Below are positions 20,001 to 27,665 of a stretch of DNA of 64,000 bases, piece by piece; the stretch's first letter is position 1; the number at the start of each line of letters is the position of its first letter. The position numbers and the translations under genes were made by a program. This stretch comes from Calothrix sp. NIES-2098 (GTDB lineage: Bacteria > Cyanobacteriota > Cyanobacteriia > Cyanobacteriales > Nostocaceae): NCBI GenBank assembly GCA_002368175.1, contig AP018172.1:7381001-7445000 (forward strand), in the 5' to 3' direction. Under the pieces are notes generated by a model. That model worked only from the letters and a program-made list of their open reading frames with translations, had not been told where the DNA came from and made no database searches.

Positions 20001-20363
20001 TGTTTTCCCTGAACCCGTACCAGTAGCAACAACAATATTTTCTTGCTGTTGAATAACTGCCTTAACAGCAGTTTCCTGATGTTCGTAAAGAGGACGTTGA
20101 TTCGGCGTGAATAGCCCTGCCATTTCTGGATGCAAAAGATCTTGATTTATTAGTGCGCTAACACTATTAGCAGGGCGATAAGGTTGAGAACCTTCCAAAT
20201 AAGGATGCTGCCAAACGGTTCCTGGTACTTCTAGCTGCTGTTTTAAACCGTAGCGCAGATGAGGATCTCGTAGGGGGTAAGCAGTAAGCAAGTAGCGAAT
20301 AAAATCTTGGCGGGGTTGCTCAACTGCGGCAATTGGATCGAGGTAGTTGCTATTTTTCGTCAT
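14043..20363 (-). CDS. Giant DEAD/DEAH-type helicase with DUF1998 domain (Druantia DruE-like)
   Basis: This 2106-aa protein is a superfamily 2 helicase: motif I TGTGSGKT at 114-121, motif II VVDEAHTY, motif VI QRAGRAGRR, several Cys pairs that look like zinc ribbons (CKNCNHF..CSVCGW), and a DUF1998/MZB segment with the CSCDTSCYDCLRTY cysteines. The C-terminal 180 residues end in FPHARMMEVQ...FDKGIDFLE, reminiscent of a phospholipase-D-like MIT_C fold. Size and layout match DruE-like helicases of Druantia and the related DISARM DrmA/B. Here the helicase and DUF1998 parts are one chain. It overlaps the 308-aa gene by ATGA and closes the operon. Expected action: ATP-driven DNA translocation on invading DNA. 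Confidence 0.82.
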   Translation of the reverse strand: MTKNSNYLDPIAAVEQPRQDFIRYLLTAYPLRDPHLRYGLKQQLEVPGTVWQHPYLEGSQPYRPANSVSALINQDLLHPEMAGLFTPNQRPLYEHQETAVKAVIQQQENIVVATGTGSGKTECFLIPMLDMLLREEENLSIAGVRALILYPMNALVNDQVKRLRKLLCRQETIKIRFGFYTSRTETEEHKAEESLAQELQAYDSQELQDLFTETEQASLNLSTRERLIDQAIAKIQKIQAISRREIWEKPPHILVTNYSMLEHMLIRPMERNKVFASSASTFKMLVVDEAHTYNGSTGSEVSMLIERLKVAVKQEKPGQIRCIATSASLGDVSVTQQILEFTTKFFGESFNQVIRGERVTAIERLGEAYELPPEFTNEEILEYLSIIELPKIDDNLSFWIDRLSGFIPTEQLKVAESKSQGDVHKLLWYALKQHPLVHRFIELLRRKPQPWEQITQLPEVWGVNLPFNPDGTINDTETKLALAHLLQLGALARENSDDLPLLPVRIHLLFRSLEGLYACINPECPGGVCDPDYLNKPLRYGRLYLNDKSTCDDCNSPVLELGSCYQCGQAYAFTQLNGASKLQPLPRSNQGLRENEKIYTLTSGLLDSITEEEETGEQEQEQELSSPTTLIIRQRDGWIGLPTLEQVPNKSSHPNEFSLVWHRPKDAKDLNGCYLPKCAACGTRPIRSQAINRFVAYTDEPLEAMIDSLFELLPESPENQGSASKRKLLTFSDGRQDAAFFASDYQRNHTETLYRQVIWQAFQEFKSDDNIVSINQLINRVKQYFLETSIPHPDRDSRKNYLSYYPEDEESLENFRDCQDSAEARAKELLLREFALPFNRRSTLEAYALFACHLELRDERLIEWVAREFEISNAEAEIFLIVLADIIRRTGIVSVEGASRYFPETGGVEGVRPEMVDVQGKSKNYLFLKKSGDEIKKFQDSPSFLPKLKEKTGEVSQVQNRLGWYYLQLFGKNLPTNDKFVALFRQLQDLRLLVPAKNGHQLNWAKLNIIQTQHDWYQCDCCQQIIHVPGLSDIQKSQTKLNIFGCPAFKCSGKLQPYNADKIEQVTNDHYQRYIIKNRLPLPLRSQEHTAQLGVGELEKRENRFRRGQINLLSCSTTLEMGVDIGELQAVVLRNFPPHVSNYQQRAGRAGRRTDGVAITLMYGQRRPHDRFYFEQPEQLIAGNNQIPKLDADNFQIQQRHIRAELLAEFLKAKDKGAEKVTIAEFFSLPLHNFSSTLNFSPPPTSIFCELQEWLHSDDAHSVAQVWINKLKISYSATDILNDFFAALLIFQQQELADWNDLVPLLKDIQKSIATEADRTKRKGLEKRRDSIEAELEKIGKRRLHDELVQASVLPIYGFPIDVVRLLTGDSNEFKSSQGKHRLERDRRLALGEYAPSQDIVVDDRVYQSVGILRPSDLEKKYYWVCKNCNHFEVSITENIIEECSVCGWEATPASAAKMKLYKVPKAFTTDWSVTPKVTPYTKPQRQPTSQVFLAKPGENQEQLESQFYKLTVSKGGTLFLANQGSLGHGKGFSKEGFAICQSCGRDLSELVQKQREANNTKGGSKKQAASFKASSTAHKHPNTARDCSGSGYPLIHLGHEFRSDLLKIEFQAAKNLIPLFGEVVHYGDGGTVSSVTEQTNQSTDGMGFWRSLTYALIAAAAEVIDVPRAELDGLFRPLQNQLAEIIIYDNVPGGAGYSRRIADHFFEVLEKALEIVASCSCDTSCYDCLRTYSNQAFHAEINRKIVADFIKYLVMKPDPELQDFAPNANRAKLSQMAVRLPGLCRMAGKVSMIYLPSLIDGFNLNNGSLLSWIKLIKDVVSSMERSEIPLELILNQLPQPNTAASDSVRRNLQLLQKHLQQWVDKGALKLYQTSVNDVPILCLSTQQQHRIALQLHTKSEDGMLEWFETRSSEGVETVFQRLEKWRSQARLVEAKELEDVNTTVIFPDRSWSNLTISQLRQRLGIDRVLSGSGGVNIVYSDRYLNEKGAKIIADLLKADGLNANSSISIRVLEEFQGDSVSQRKANLEAALAEIKSMGVSIKVSVQPWQQQQRSHFPHARMMEVQTVNGQRYKIIFDKGIDFLELKTTGVYSVTEPTYIVINKQV

Positions 20364-21286
20364 ACCAGAAGGCTTCCTAAACGCTGAAATATAGTTTCGA
20401 CTAGGGGGTGATGAAGGGGTTGAATGAGACGAGTTCTGTATCGTTCGCTATCAGGTTCAGATAGTCGCCAAAGCAATTGAGCATAAGCACTTGGCAAGCT
20501 AGTTCCTTGAAGATTAAGCCGACCCTGAGGTTTATCCCAGTGAATTTTTAAGGGATATCCCGTCTCTTGGTCTTGATAAAACATTGCCAGCATTGCTGTA
20601 TCTGGCTCTAACTCGTAAAAGGCTTGGTCTTGAAACCAAAGATACTCACCAGTAGGAAGTTGTAGTAAGGATTTGTCTTGTAATTGATGATAGTTCAGGG
20701 GTATCCAGCGATTTTTTTGAGGAGTATCACAACTAGGTAGGTATTGCTGAATTGAGCCTTGACCTTGCCCATTGTTTGCCAAAAATGGATTTTCCGACCA
20801 CCGCGATCGCAAAACTGCCTTACTAGGTTGGGAAGGATAAGGCAAATGTTCAATACTATCAGCAACAGTCAATAAGCGAATTCCTGCTTGGTTGAGGCGG
20901 TTTTTAATTTGATAAAAGCCGCGTATGTTGGGACGAATGGATAAATTATCATGACTTTGCTCTGTTTTTAATACCTGATGAGCTAGGGGAAGATAAGTAC
21001 GATCGCCCCTAAATCGCAGCCCAGTCAAATTATCTTTATCTAAAGCCAATGAAGTTGGAGGAGCGATACAGTAACGATTCCTCACCCCAGCGTAAATTTC
21101 GCCTTGTGCTTGCAACTCACTCAAAGCCTCTTCAACCTGACTTTGTAATTGCTCTTGCGATTCATTGGGTGACAAGCTTGAGCGGATTAGTGTAATAAGT
21201 TGGTGTTTAGTCAAGGTCGTCGGTATTGCCTGATTAATAGGATGCCGATGATTGCTTAACAATAAGATAATTTCGTCAAAGCACAT
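20360..21286 (-). CDS. 308-aa protein of the helicase operon
   Basis: I do not recognise this protein. The N-terminal 90 residues look like a winged helix (FDEIILLL, QLITLIRSSL, QVEEALSELQAQGEIY, then a beta wing RNRYCIAPP). The rest contains many aromatic beta-like segments and a C-terminal helix. It overlaps both neighbours, at its start with the coiled-coil gene (TAATG) and at its end with the helicase (ATGA), so all three are translated together. It may be the DNA-recognition or adaptor subunit. Known Druantia type III has only two genes, so this middle gene is of interest. Confidence 0.6.
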   Translation of the reverse strand: MCFDEIILLLSNHRHPINQAIPTTLTKHQLITLIRSSLSPNESQEQLQSQVEEALSELQAQGEIYAGVRNRYCIAPPTSLALDKDNLTGLRFRGDRTYLPLAHQVLKTEQSHDNLSIRPNIRGFYQIKNRLNQAGIRLLTVADSIEHLPYPSQPSKAVLRSRWSENPFLANNGQGQGSIQQYLPSCDTPQKNRWIPLNYHQLQDKSLLQLPTGEYLWFQDQAFYELEPDTAMLAMFYQDQETGYPLKIHWDKPQGRLNLQGTSLPSAYAQLLWRLSEPDSERYRTRLIQPLHHPLVETIFQRLGSLLV

Positions 21287-24200
21287 TATTGGTTCCCTAT
21301 CATTCGACTGACTTGTTCCAACGGTAATGGCTGGCGTTCAATACTTTGAAAGTAATCAATTTTTTGTAGATGAGAGTTAGCTATTTTAAAGTTGCTTAAA
21401 TTCACTAGAACAATATCTCCATAAACTGAATCCTGTGGAATTTTTATTTCTAAAATAACTTCCTGTAAATTATTTTTAGCAATAGCAAATTGCAAATGCT
21501 TCAAAAACAAGCCCCGCTTGTGAGAACGAACGTTGAGTAAATACCATCTACTGCTAACAGGTGCTGGTAATTTTTGTTTTATAGGTGGTAGCGGTGATAT
21601 ATTTTGCGGCGGTTCTGGTGGTGAAGTAGCTGGCAATCTCAAAATTTCTAAGAGACTGTTCAGTTTAGCAAGTAAAGCATCCCTATTCAACCATTCTGGG
21701 AAATAATAAATGTTATTCTCTAACGCCAATATTCTGTTTTGTAACTGTTGAATATTAAAGTCTAAATTAAGTTGATTAACAGCTACTATGAATGATTCTT
21801 TAGACTCACTATTACCCAACAAAGTATAGCAATAGTTTTCTCTATCTTCATTAAGATTATCAGGCAAATCATTTTTACCACTACCACACCACCAGCCTAA
21901 ATCTTTTGGCAATAATTGAGAACTAAGAAGTTGAATATGATAAATCCCAGTTGGGAGATTAAGAGGAACTTCAATAGTGGTTGTACCTCGATCAATGAAT
22001 GGTATTTTTATTTCCACTGATTCCCCATCTGGCAGAAGTAAATTCCAGCATGATAGAGAATAAAACTTATTTGGATGAAGACCTGACAAATGAATAGCTT
22101 GGCTTGTCAAAGTAAAACTTATATTTAGAGGTAAGCTCTGCATCTCCACTAACCGCTGTGGCTCTAACCCCAAACGCTGGTAATCTAAGGCATAGCAGTT
22201 ATAATCAGGAAGTAAGTCATACAGTGAAGATAAATCAATTGTTAAATTCCCTGCCGTATCTGCTTGCATTTGCTGTTGTATCTTTTCAGATTCATTAGCT
22301 AAAAATAAGATAATTTCTTCTAGAGGCCAAAGTCCCTCAATTTTGATAACTTCTGACCAAAACTTGTCTAAATTATTATGTTTTATGGGTAAATCAGTTT
22401 CAAAAAAGCCAGTATTACTGGTAATTCTTAGCTGATTTAATGTTGCAATAGCAGAAATTTGTTGTTTTGATTTTACTTCAAACCGATATGACCATCGCTT
22501 TTCATCAAACCAGAAGCGTGCTTCATAGCATCCAGGTGCAGTAATCCATTGACTCAGCTTAATAGGAATCCATTGATTATTAGGTGATAAAGTTTCAATT
22601 GTCCGAGCAATGATGTTCCGTGCTTTAATATCTTCAACTAATACATTAATATTGAGGTTTTGATTAATAGGTGGATGCCAGAAAGTAGGAGGCTCTAAAT
22701 AAATCGATTTTTTACCTATTAATTTCAAACCTGTCAATACTACCTCATCCTCTCTTACTAGCTTCCAGCTAATCAGTTGAGGCTGATGAGTTTCGGGTAC
22801 AGTTAACACAATAGAAGACTCTGGAGCTATTAATCTAATGTGCCTACCTCGCCATCCTCGGATACTAGAAGGGATGTAACTATCTAAAACCTCAATACCG
22901 TTAGTAAATTCCGGTTGAATATCTTTAGGAGTAAAGCAGTACACTTCTTCCACCGCCATAATCGCCAGCTTAGATGGATTGAGAGGTAAATGTTCTCCAG
23001 TTAAAGCATCAAATATTAAACATGGAAGATTATTATTAATGCCTTTATAATCCCATTCCATCAAGTTCTGGCGGTTATGGTCTATCAGTTGGCAATTCCA
23101 CTTCTCCGATGCTTGATTAACCTCAATTATAAGTTCTGGAATAATTAAATCTCCAGTAGGGGGAATCGTATTTTCCCAGTTAGCTTGGGGAATTTGACAA
23201 TATGTCCCTCTGAGGTTTCGCCATTCTGGTTTCCATAGCACTTGTTCGGGTATTAGTAATTGTGTATTTAATGAGTCTTCAACATCTAAACTCAAGAAAA
23301 GGGGTTTACTACGTCTAGTTACAATGCTTCTACTGCGAACAGAGCCAAATCTGGGTGTTAAAACTTGAGTTAAAGCATCCCAGTTTCGTAAGAAAAAATT
23401 TTGTGGCAGATAATAATTACCTAATATTTCTTCACGCTGCTCTTCATCTTTTAAAATTACAGGAGAAGCTTTTTGCCGTTCTAATTCTTGCGCCACTATA
23501 GCAACGCCTTGCAGTAACTGTCCTGAAACTGGTTCTGTTTCTACATCTTCAGAGCAACTAGATTTAAGAAAGTTAATTAATGTACCCCATTGTGGATGTT
23601 TCTCTTCACAAACATTTAATAGTAGTTGTGAAAGCTCTTCCGGCTGGGTGTGTGCTAATTCCCACCAGCCATATTCATCAGCTATTTCTTGTACTAACTG
23701 GGCAAAATGTTCTAGGTTTTGTTCAGGAACCCCACTTTGTAGCCATAAGGTAGAAACGTATTTATATCCACCTTTAGATCGAACTAAACCTAAAAGATTT
23801 ATTCCTTCATCTACAACCCTGCGAAATGTATTTTCTACTCCTTGATTATGGTTGATATCTAAGCGATCGCAAAAGCTTTGCCAAAATCTGTCACTAGAAT
23901 AGTAGTAAGCATACTCTGAAAGAGCAACAGTCAAGACCTTTAACCAGTTTTGCTCTAATTCGTAAAATTCATCTTGCAGGGAATCATAAGTAACTCTGTC
24001 AAACTTTTGTAAATTTTGACCAACAATATTTAGTAATTGCTCAGTAGCTTGACGCTTAATACGAATGCTACCAAGAAATCTATGTCCTGCTGGGCGATCG
24101 CGATGAGACCAATGTGGCAATATTTGGTCTTCCCATAAATTTTTTGTATATCGTTGATTCATAAAGGTAGTGCCACCATTGGTTCTAGATTTCTTCTGAG

Positions 24201-25413
24201 GTGAATAAATGCGAGTTTTTATATGGGTGGTTTTATTTGGTAATCTTTCGGACTTAGTATTAGTAACCAACTCCTGGCTATTGTTTTGAGTTGGTGGTTG
24301 ATTTAACTGAGGTTGAGGTAAATTTGTTTTCAAACCTTCTTTTCGTGAAGCTAGTACCTCTAATTCTTGAAGTAGCTGCTCTTTATCTAGCTGTAATTCA
24401 CTCAAGCTGATTTTTAAGGTATTAACATTTGTTTGCACTTCCTGCTGATGCGTTGTCAGACTGAGGATGGATTGATTTAAAGAAATTAACTGATTTTCTA
24501 AAGTATTGATTTGGAGCTTTAGGTTAGATAAATCAATTTCTAACTGATGTTTCTGTTGTTCTAAATCAGCTAAGTTTTGAGTGAGTTTGGAGCGATAGTC
24601 TTCTAGCGCCGAAATCTGGTTTTGCAGATAGCTAAGTTCTTGAATCTGTCGCTTTAGATTTTCGTTTGTCTGCTGCTTTTGAATAATCAGGCTTTCCAGC
24701 GATTGATTTAGGCTTGTTTCCTGTTGCCTGAGATTATTGATTTCAATTCGCAGCCTTGGCAGTTCAGTCTCTAAAAGATGCTTTTCAGCTATCTGTTCAG
24801 CTTGTTCCCGATTATGGCATTGTTGCTCTGATAAAAGTTCATTTTGTAACTGAGTTAACTTTATTTGAAGAGAATTACAATCTATTTCCAGTTGTTGCTT
24901 TTGTGCCGCGATCGCCTCTAAAGATAGGTTGAGTCTTAATTCTTGTTGTCTTAGTTCCTCATTCCTGGTGTGCAGGCGGTTATATTTTTCTGTTGTCTGC
25001 TGCTTTTGTGCCTCTAGTTCTACTAAATCCTGCTCTATGGCTGATTTTTTATTTTGCTGAGTTACTAAGAGATTTTGTAGTTGACTTAGCTCAATTTGTA
25101 AGTTCCCAAGTGTCGTCTCTACCTGTTGCTTATTTTCCTGTCCAGTGGCAATGGCTGTCTCCAGACTGACTTTCTGCTGCTTGAGGTTTTCGGCTTGTTT
25201 CTCAAATTCTGCAACCCTTGTTTGTAGAGGTAAGAGTGATTCATTGAGTTGCTTCCTGCGGCGATTATCTGTAACAAAAGCTCCTACAGATGTGGCAGGT
25301 ATTGCAATCAATCCTGTTAAAGCAGCCCGTTTAATATCTCTTTCAAGTGCCAGACTGATACTAAAGCCCACACCAAAGCCAATTGCACCTAAAATCAACC
25401 AGTTTTTAGTCAT
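21286..25413 (-). CDS. Membrane-anchored coiled-coil protein of the helicase operon (DruH-like?)
   Basis: This 1375-aa protein starts with two hydrophobic segments (about 4-20 and 28-45), then a long coiled coil (about 50-360) rich in Leu/Gln/Glu heptads, a basic linker (about 365-420), and a 950-residue region without motifs I can name. An NQRYTKNLWEDQILPHWSHR segment opens the second part. The overall plan (anchor, stalk, large head) suggests a membrane-tethered sensor or scaffold for the helicase. In Druantia type III the partner of DruE is the large DruH, which could be its counterpart, but I see no diagnostic match. It is the first gene of the operon. Confidence 0.6.
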   Translation of the reverse strand: MTKNWLILGAIGFGVGFSISLALERDIKRAALTGLIAIPATSVGAFVTDNRRRKQLNESLLPLQTRVAEFEKQAENLKQQKVSLETAIATGQENKQQVETTLGNLQIELSQLQNLLVTQQNKKSAIEQDLVELEAQKQQTTEKYNRLHTRNEELRQQELRLNLSLEAIAAQKQQLEIDCNSLQIKLTQLQNELLSEQQCHNREQAEQIAEKHLLETELPRLRIEINNLRQQETSLNQSLESLIIQKQQTNENLKRQIQELSYLQNQISALEDYRSKLTQNLADLEQQKHQLEIDLSNLKLQINTLENQLISLNQSILSLTTHQQEVQTNVNTLKISLSELQLDKEQLLQELEVLASRKEGLKTNLPQPQLNQPPTQNNSQELVTNTKSERLPNKTTHIKTRIYSPQKKSRTNGGTTFMNQRYTKNLWEDQILPHWSHRDRPAGHRFLGSIRIKRQATEQLLNIVGQNLQKFDRVTYDSLQDEFYELEQNWLKVLTVALSEYAYYYSSDRFWQSFCDRLDINHNQGVENTFRRVVDEGINLLGLVRSKGGYKYVSTLWLQSGVPEQNLEHFAQLVQEIADEYGWWELAHTQPEELSQLLLNVCEEKHPQWGTLINFLKSSCSEDVETEPVSGQLLQGVAIVAQELERQKASPVILKDEEQREEILGNYYLPQNFFLRNWDALTQVLTPRFGSVRSRSIVTRRSKPLFLSLDVEDSLNTQLLIPEQVLWKPEWRNLRGTYCQIPQANWENTIPPTGDLIIPELIIEVNQASEKWNCQLIDHNRQNLMEWDYKGINNNLPCLIFDALTGEHLPLNPSKLAIMAVEEVYCFTPKDIQPEFTNGIEVLDSYIPSSIRGWRGRHIRLIAPESSIVLTVPETHQPQLISWKLVREDEVVLTGLKLIGKKSIYLEPPTFWHPPINQNLNINVLVEDIKARNIIARTIETLSPNNQWIPIKLSQWITAPGCYEARFWFDEKRWSYRFEVKSKQQISAIATLNQLRITSNTGFFETDLPIKHNNLDKFWSEVIKIEGLWPLEEIILFLANESEKIQQQMQADTAGNLTIDLSSLYDLLPDYNCYALDYQRLGLEPQRLVEMQSLPLNISFTLTSQAIHLSGLHPNKFYSLSCWNLLLPDGESVEIKIPFIDRGTTTIEVPLNLPTGIYHIQLLSSQLLPKDLGWWCGSGKNDLPDNLNEDRENYCYTLLGNSESKESFIVAVNQLNLDFNIQQLQNRILALENNIYYFPEWLNRDALLAKLNSLLEILRLPATSPPEPPQNISPLPPIKQKLPAPVSSRWYLLNVRSHKRGLFLKHLQFAIAKNNLQEVILEIKIPQDSVYGDIVLVNLSNFKIANSHLQKIDYFQSIERQPLPLEQVSRMIGNQ

Positions 25414-26036
25414 TGATTTCTAATCCTCCAGCCATAACCATCAATCAGCAGCCATGAACTCGGAAACATTGATGTCTTAATTATTACTATAATCTTTAAA
25501 AGTTCTACGTATATAAATTTATTGAAAAGATTGAAAAAAACATCTACATCATCTGTTGACGGCGCATAACCCCTATCTTGCTTTCATGAGAAGCTGAGGG
25601 CAAACCAATGATTATTGCTCAGATTGTGGATAGGTAGAAAACACAAAGTTCTAAGGTGGCGATAGCGGGTAAAAAGCTGCTACCTATTTACGCCTCACTT
25701 CCCTTCTCCCTGAGTCAGCGGAATTATTGTTTAGTAGTGATGGTGACGAGCCAATTAAGTTGCCTGATCCACCTCAAGTTATTGAGGTGGCAATTGTAAA
25801 AAAACGAGAAACTACTTGATAGATAAAGAGTTAAGTTCTTTTTGAGCGATCGCTTGCAAAACTTGGTTATATAGTTTATTAAAAGTGTTGGCTTGAGTTA
25901 AAGTCTTAAAAAACTTTTGGATCTTGATAGTATCACTGGCGGCTTTAATGTCGAAAGTGCTTGGACAAATGCTTACTTAGCAGGGTTAGCAATAGCAAAA
26001 TCAGAGATAATATAGTGATATTGGTACGGTGATTTC
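25414..26036. other. Intergenic region between helicase operon and CRISPR locus
   Basis: This region must hold the promoter of the helicase operon (reading left) and the end of the cmr transcript. It contains the fragment of the phage-type gene (25736-25819, plus). Overlapping it on the minus strand (about 25812-25980) is a second open piece ending FNKLYNQVLQAIAQKELNS without a start codon, so another gene stump is likely. No intact gene was seen. Confidence 0.5.
25736..25819 (+). pseudogene. Fragment of the phage-type gene at 12903-13523
   Basis: The frame reads SDGDEPIKLPDPPQVIE and then VAIVKKRETT before a stop. The intact protein at 12.9 kb reads SDGPIKLPDPPQVIE and then AGTIKNEKLP. DNA similarity over about 50 bases is high with one 3-base insertion and silent changes. 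Both copies point the same way and bracket the 11-kb helicase operon. It is a decayed internal fragment with no start. Confidence 0.8.
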
Positions 26037-27590
26037 TTAGCTTGACTCTTGCAGAACTTTTAAAGCCCATTTGTAAAGCGATCGCACTAAAAGTTTATCT
26101 AATTCTGGCGCAGTGCTAACTTGTTTAAGCAGTTCTATCATCAAATCATTGACAACTGTTGGATCTTCAACAATTTTTTCTGGAAACAAACTATCTGCAT
26201 TCCAAAAAGAGCAAAGTTGTCCTAGTGTTACTGATTTACCTGAATGAATAACTTGATTGCGTTTTTCTCGAAGGCTATCTAATAGTCTATACCATTTATT
26301 ATTTTTATCTAAATTTTGAGATTTGCGCCAACCTTCAATTAAACCTGCCATTCCTGGTTGATAGGAAGTTCCTAAATATGCTTTTTCTGGTGGTATACTT
26401 ACAAAACCTTGAGACAGCCAATTTTTTTCTTGGAATTGAATATACAGTAATCTTTCTAAAGTGTGGACAAATTGAATAAAAGCTGTGGTGTAATTTTTAC
26501 GATAAATTGCTAATTCAATGAGTAGGGTAAACTCCCAAGCCTTAGTAATTTTGTCCACTTTAATGGAATTCAATTGTTCTTGCCAAGATTGTATTTGCTC
26601 CTTGGTTACTACTTCGGTAACATCATCATTTAACCAACTGCCAATAGATTTAATAAACTGATCTGTTTCCCAGTTAGTATATCTAACTAAAATTCCAGCT
26701 AATTTATACAAAATCTTATGACGACTTTGATGCACTTTTAACCAAAGTTGGGCTTCTGAAAAATCACCTCGTTCCCAAGCAGAAATTACCCGCAATCGTT
26801 CTAGCGACCAAAAATACTCTCCCATTGGAATGAGTTTAAAGGTTTGGGAATGAGCAGCAGTTCTAGAACCATTTGGCATTCTGGGGAAGAACTCTTCTGG
26901 TTCATCAGGACTAGCATTAAAAACTTGGCATTGGCGTACCAAAGCTGCGGCACAAATTTCTACACTGGATGCGACGGCAGGCGCACAACCTTTATTTTCT
27001 ATCCATAATACAAATTCTTCATTACTAGCAGGACAAAAATAATTTAAAGCTTCTTGCAATACTAAAAGTTCTAGTTCTTGGCGAATAGCATAACTATCAA
27101 TTGCATTAATTTCTGGTGCGTGAACATCTACCCTCACATCAGGGAAAATACTTTTAATTTTTCCTGCCATTAATTGTGCTAACCAAAGAGTATCTAGTCT
27201 GCGAAAAGTCCAAGATACTGTTTCAGGTTGGTCAGTTCCCCATAAGATAATATGCTTGAGACCCTTTTTAATAGCAATTTCAATAATTTTTTGGTCTAAC
27301 AGTAGTTCAACTTGACTAAAATCTCCACCGAGCCATTCTATACAATATTCGTAATAGCGTTTACCTAAATCTCTAGCACTCCAAGGAGAATTTATATCAT
27401 TTTCTTGGTGAAAATTACGTTCAATTCCTAATTCATGATAAAGTTCTTGGACATGGCATGGATAGCCAATATTACCATCAGCACCAAAAGAACGAATTAC
27501 TCCATCTTGACAACGCCAACCAACTTGGCGAGTACCAACGGTAATAATTAATGTATCTACGTGATTAGCTTCAGTTGATATGGTTGTCAT
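26037..27590 (-). CDS. CARF-HEPN ribonuclease (Csx1/Csm6-like)
   Basis: This 517-aa protein has an N-terminal Rossmann-like CARF region (TLIITVGTRQVGW at 13-25, IILWGTDQP at 114-122) and a C-terminal HEPN domain with the catalytic R-x4-H motif RNQVIH at 444-449. In type III systems such proteins bind cyclic oligoadenylate made by Cas10 and cleave RNA. Cas10 here has an intact GGDD, so the pathway is complete. I chose ATG 27590; an upstream GTG (27656) would add 22 residues from a repeat-like sequence. It follows the Cmr6-Cmr1-like gene by 75 bases and is likely the last gene of the cmr operon. Confidence 0.8.
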   Translation of the reverse strand: MTTISTEANHVDTLIITVGTRQVGWRCQDGVIRSFGADGNIGYPCHVQELYHELGIERNFHQENDINSPWSARDLGKRYYEYCIEWLGGDFSQVELLLDQKIIEIAIKKGLKHIILWGTDQPETVSWTFRRLDTLWLAQLMAGKIKSIFPDVRVDVHAPEINAIDSYAIRQELELLVLQEALNYFCPASNEEFVLWIENKGCAPAVASSVEICAAALVRQCQVFNASPDEPEEFFPRMPNGSRTAAHSQTFKLIPMGEYFWSLERLRVISAWERGDFSEAQLWLKVHQSRHKILYKLAGILVRYTNWETDQFIKSIGSWLNDDVTEVVTKEQIQSWQEQLNSIKVDKITKAWEFTLLIELAIYRKNYTTAFIQFVHTLERLLYIQFQEKNWLSQGFVSIPPEKAYLGTSYQPGMAGLIEGWRKSQNLDKNNKWYRLLDSLREKRNQVIHSGKSVTLGQLCSFWNADSLFPEKIVEDPTVVNDLMIELLKQVSTAPELDKLLVRSLYKWALKVLQESS

Positions 27591-27665
27591 AAAGGAAAAA
27601 TTTGAGCGTAGTATTGGCTTGGAGTGCGTAGACCTAGCTTGTCGTAGACATTGCACTTTTAAGGA

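Noticed and set aside
14043..20363. Calling the helicase operon DISARM
   Set aside because: There is no DNA methyltransferase, no DrmC-type separate PLD gene and the helicase and DUF1998 parts are fused, so only a general relation is supported.
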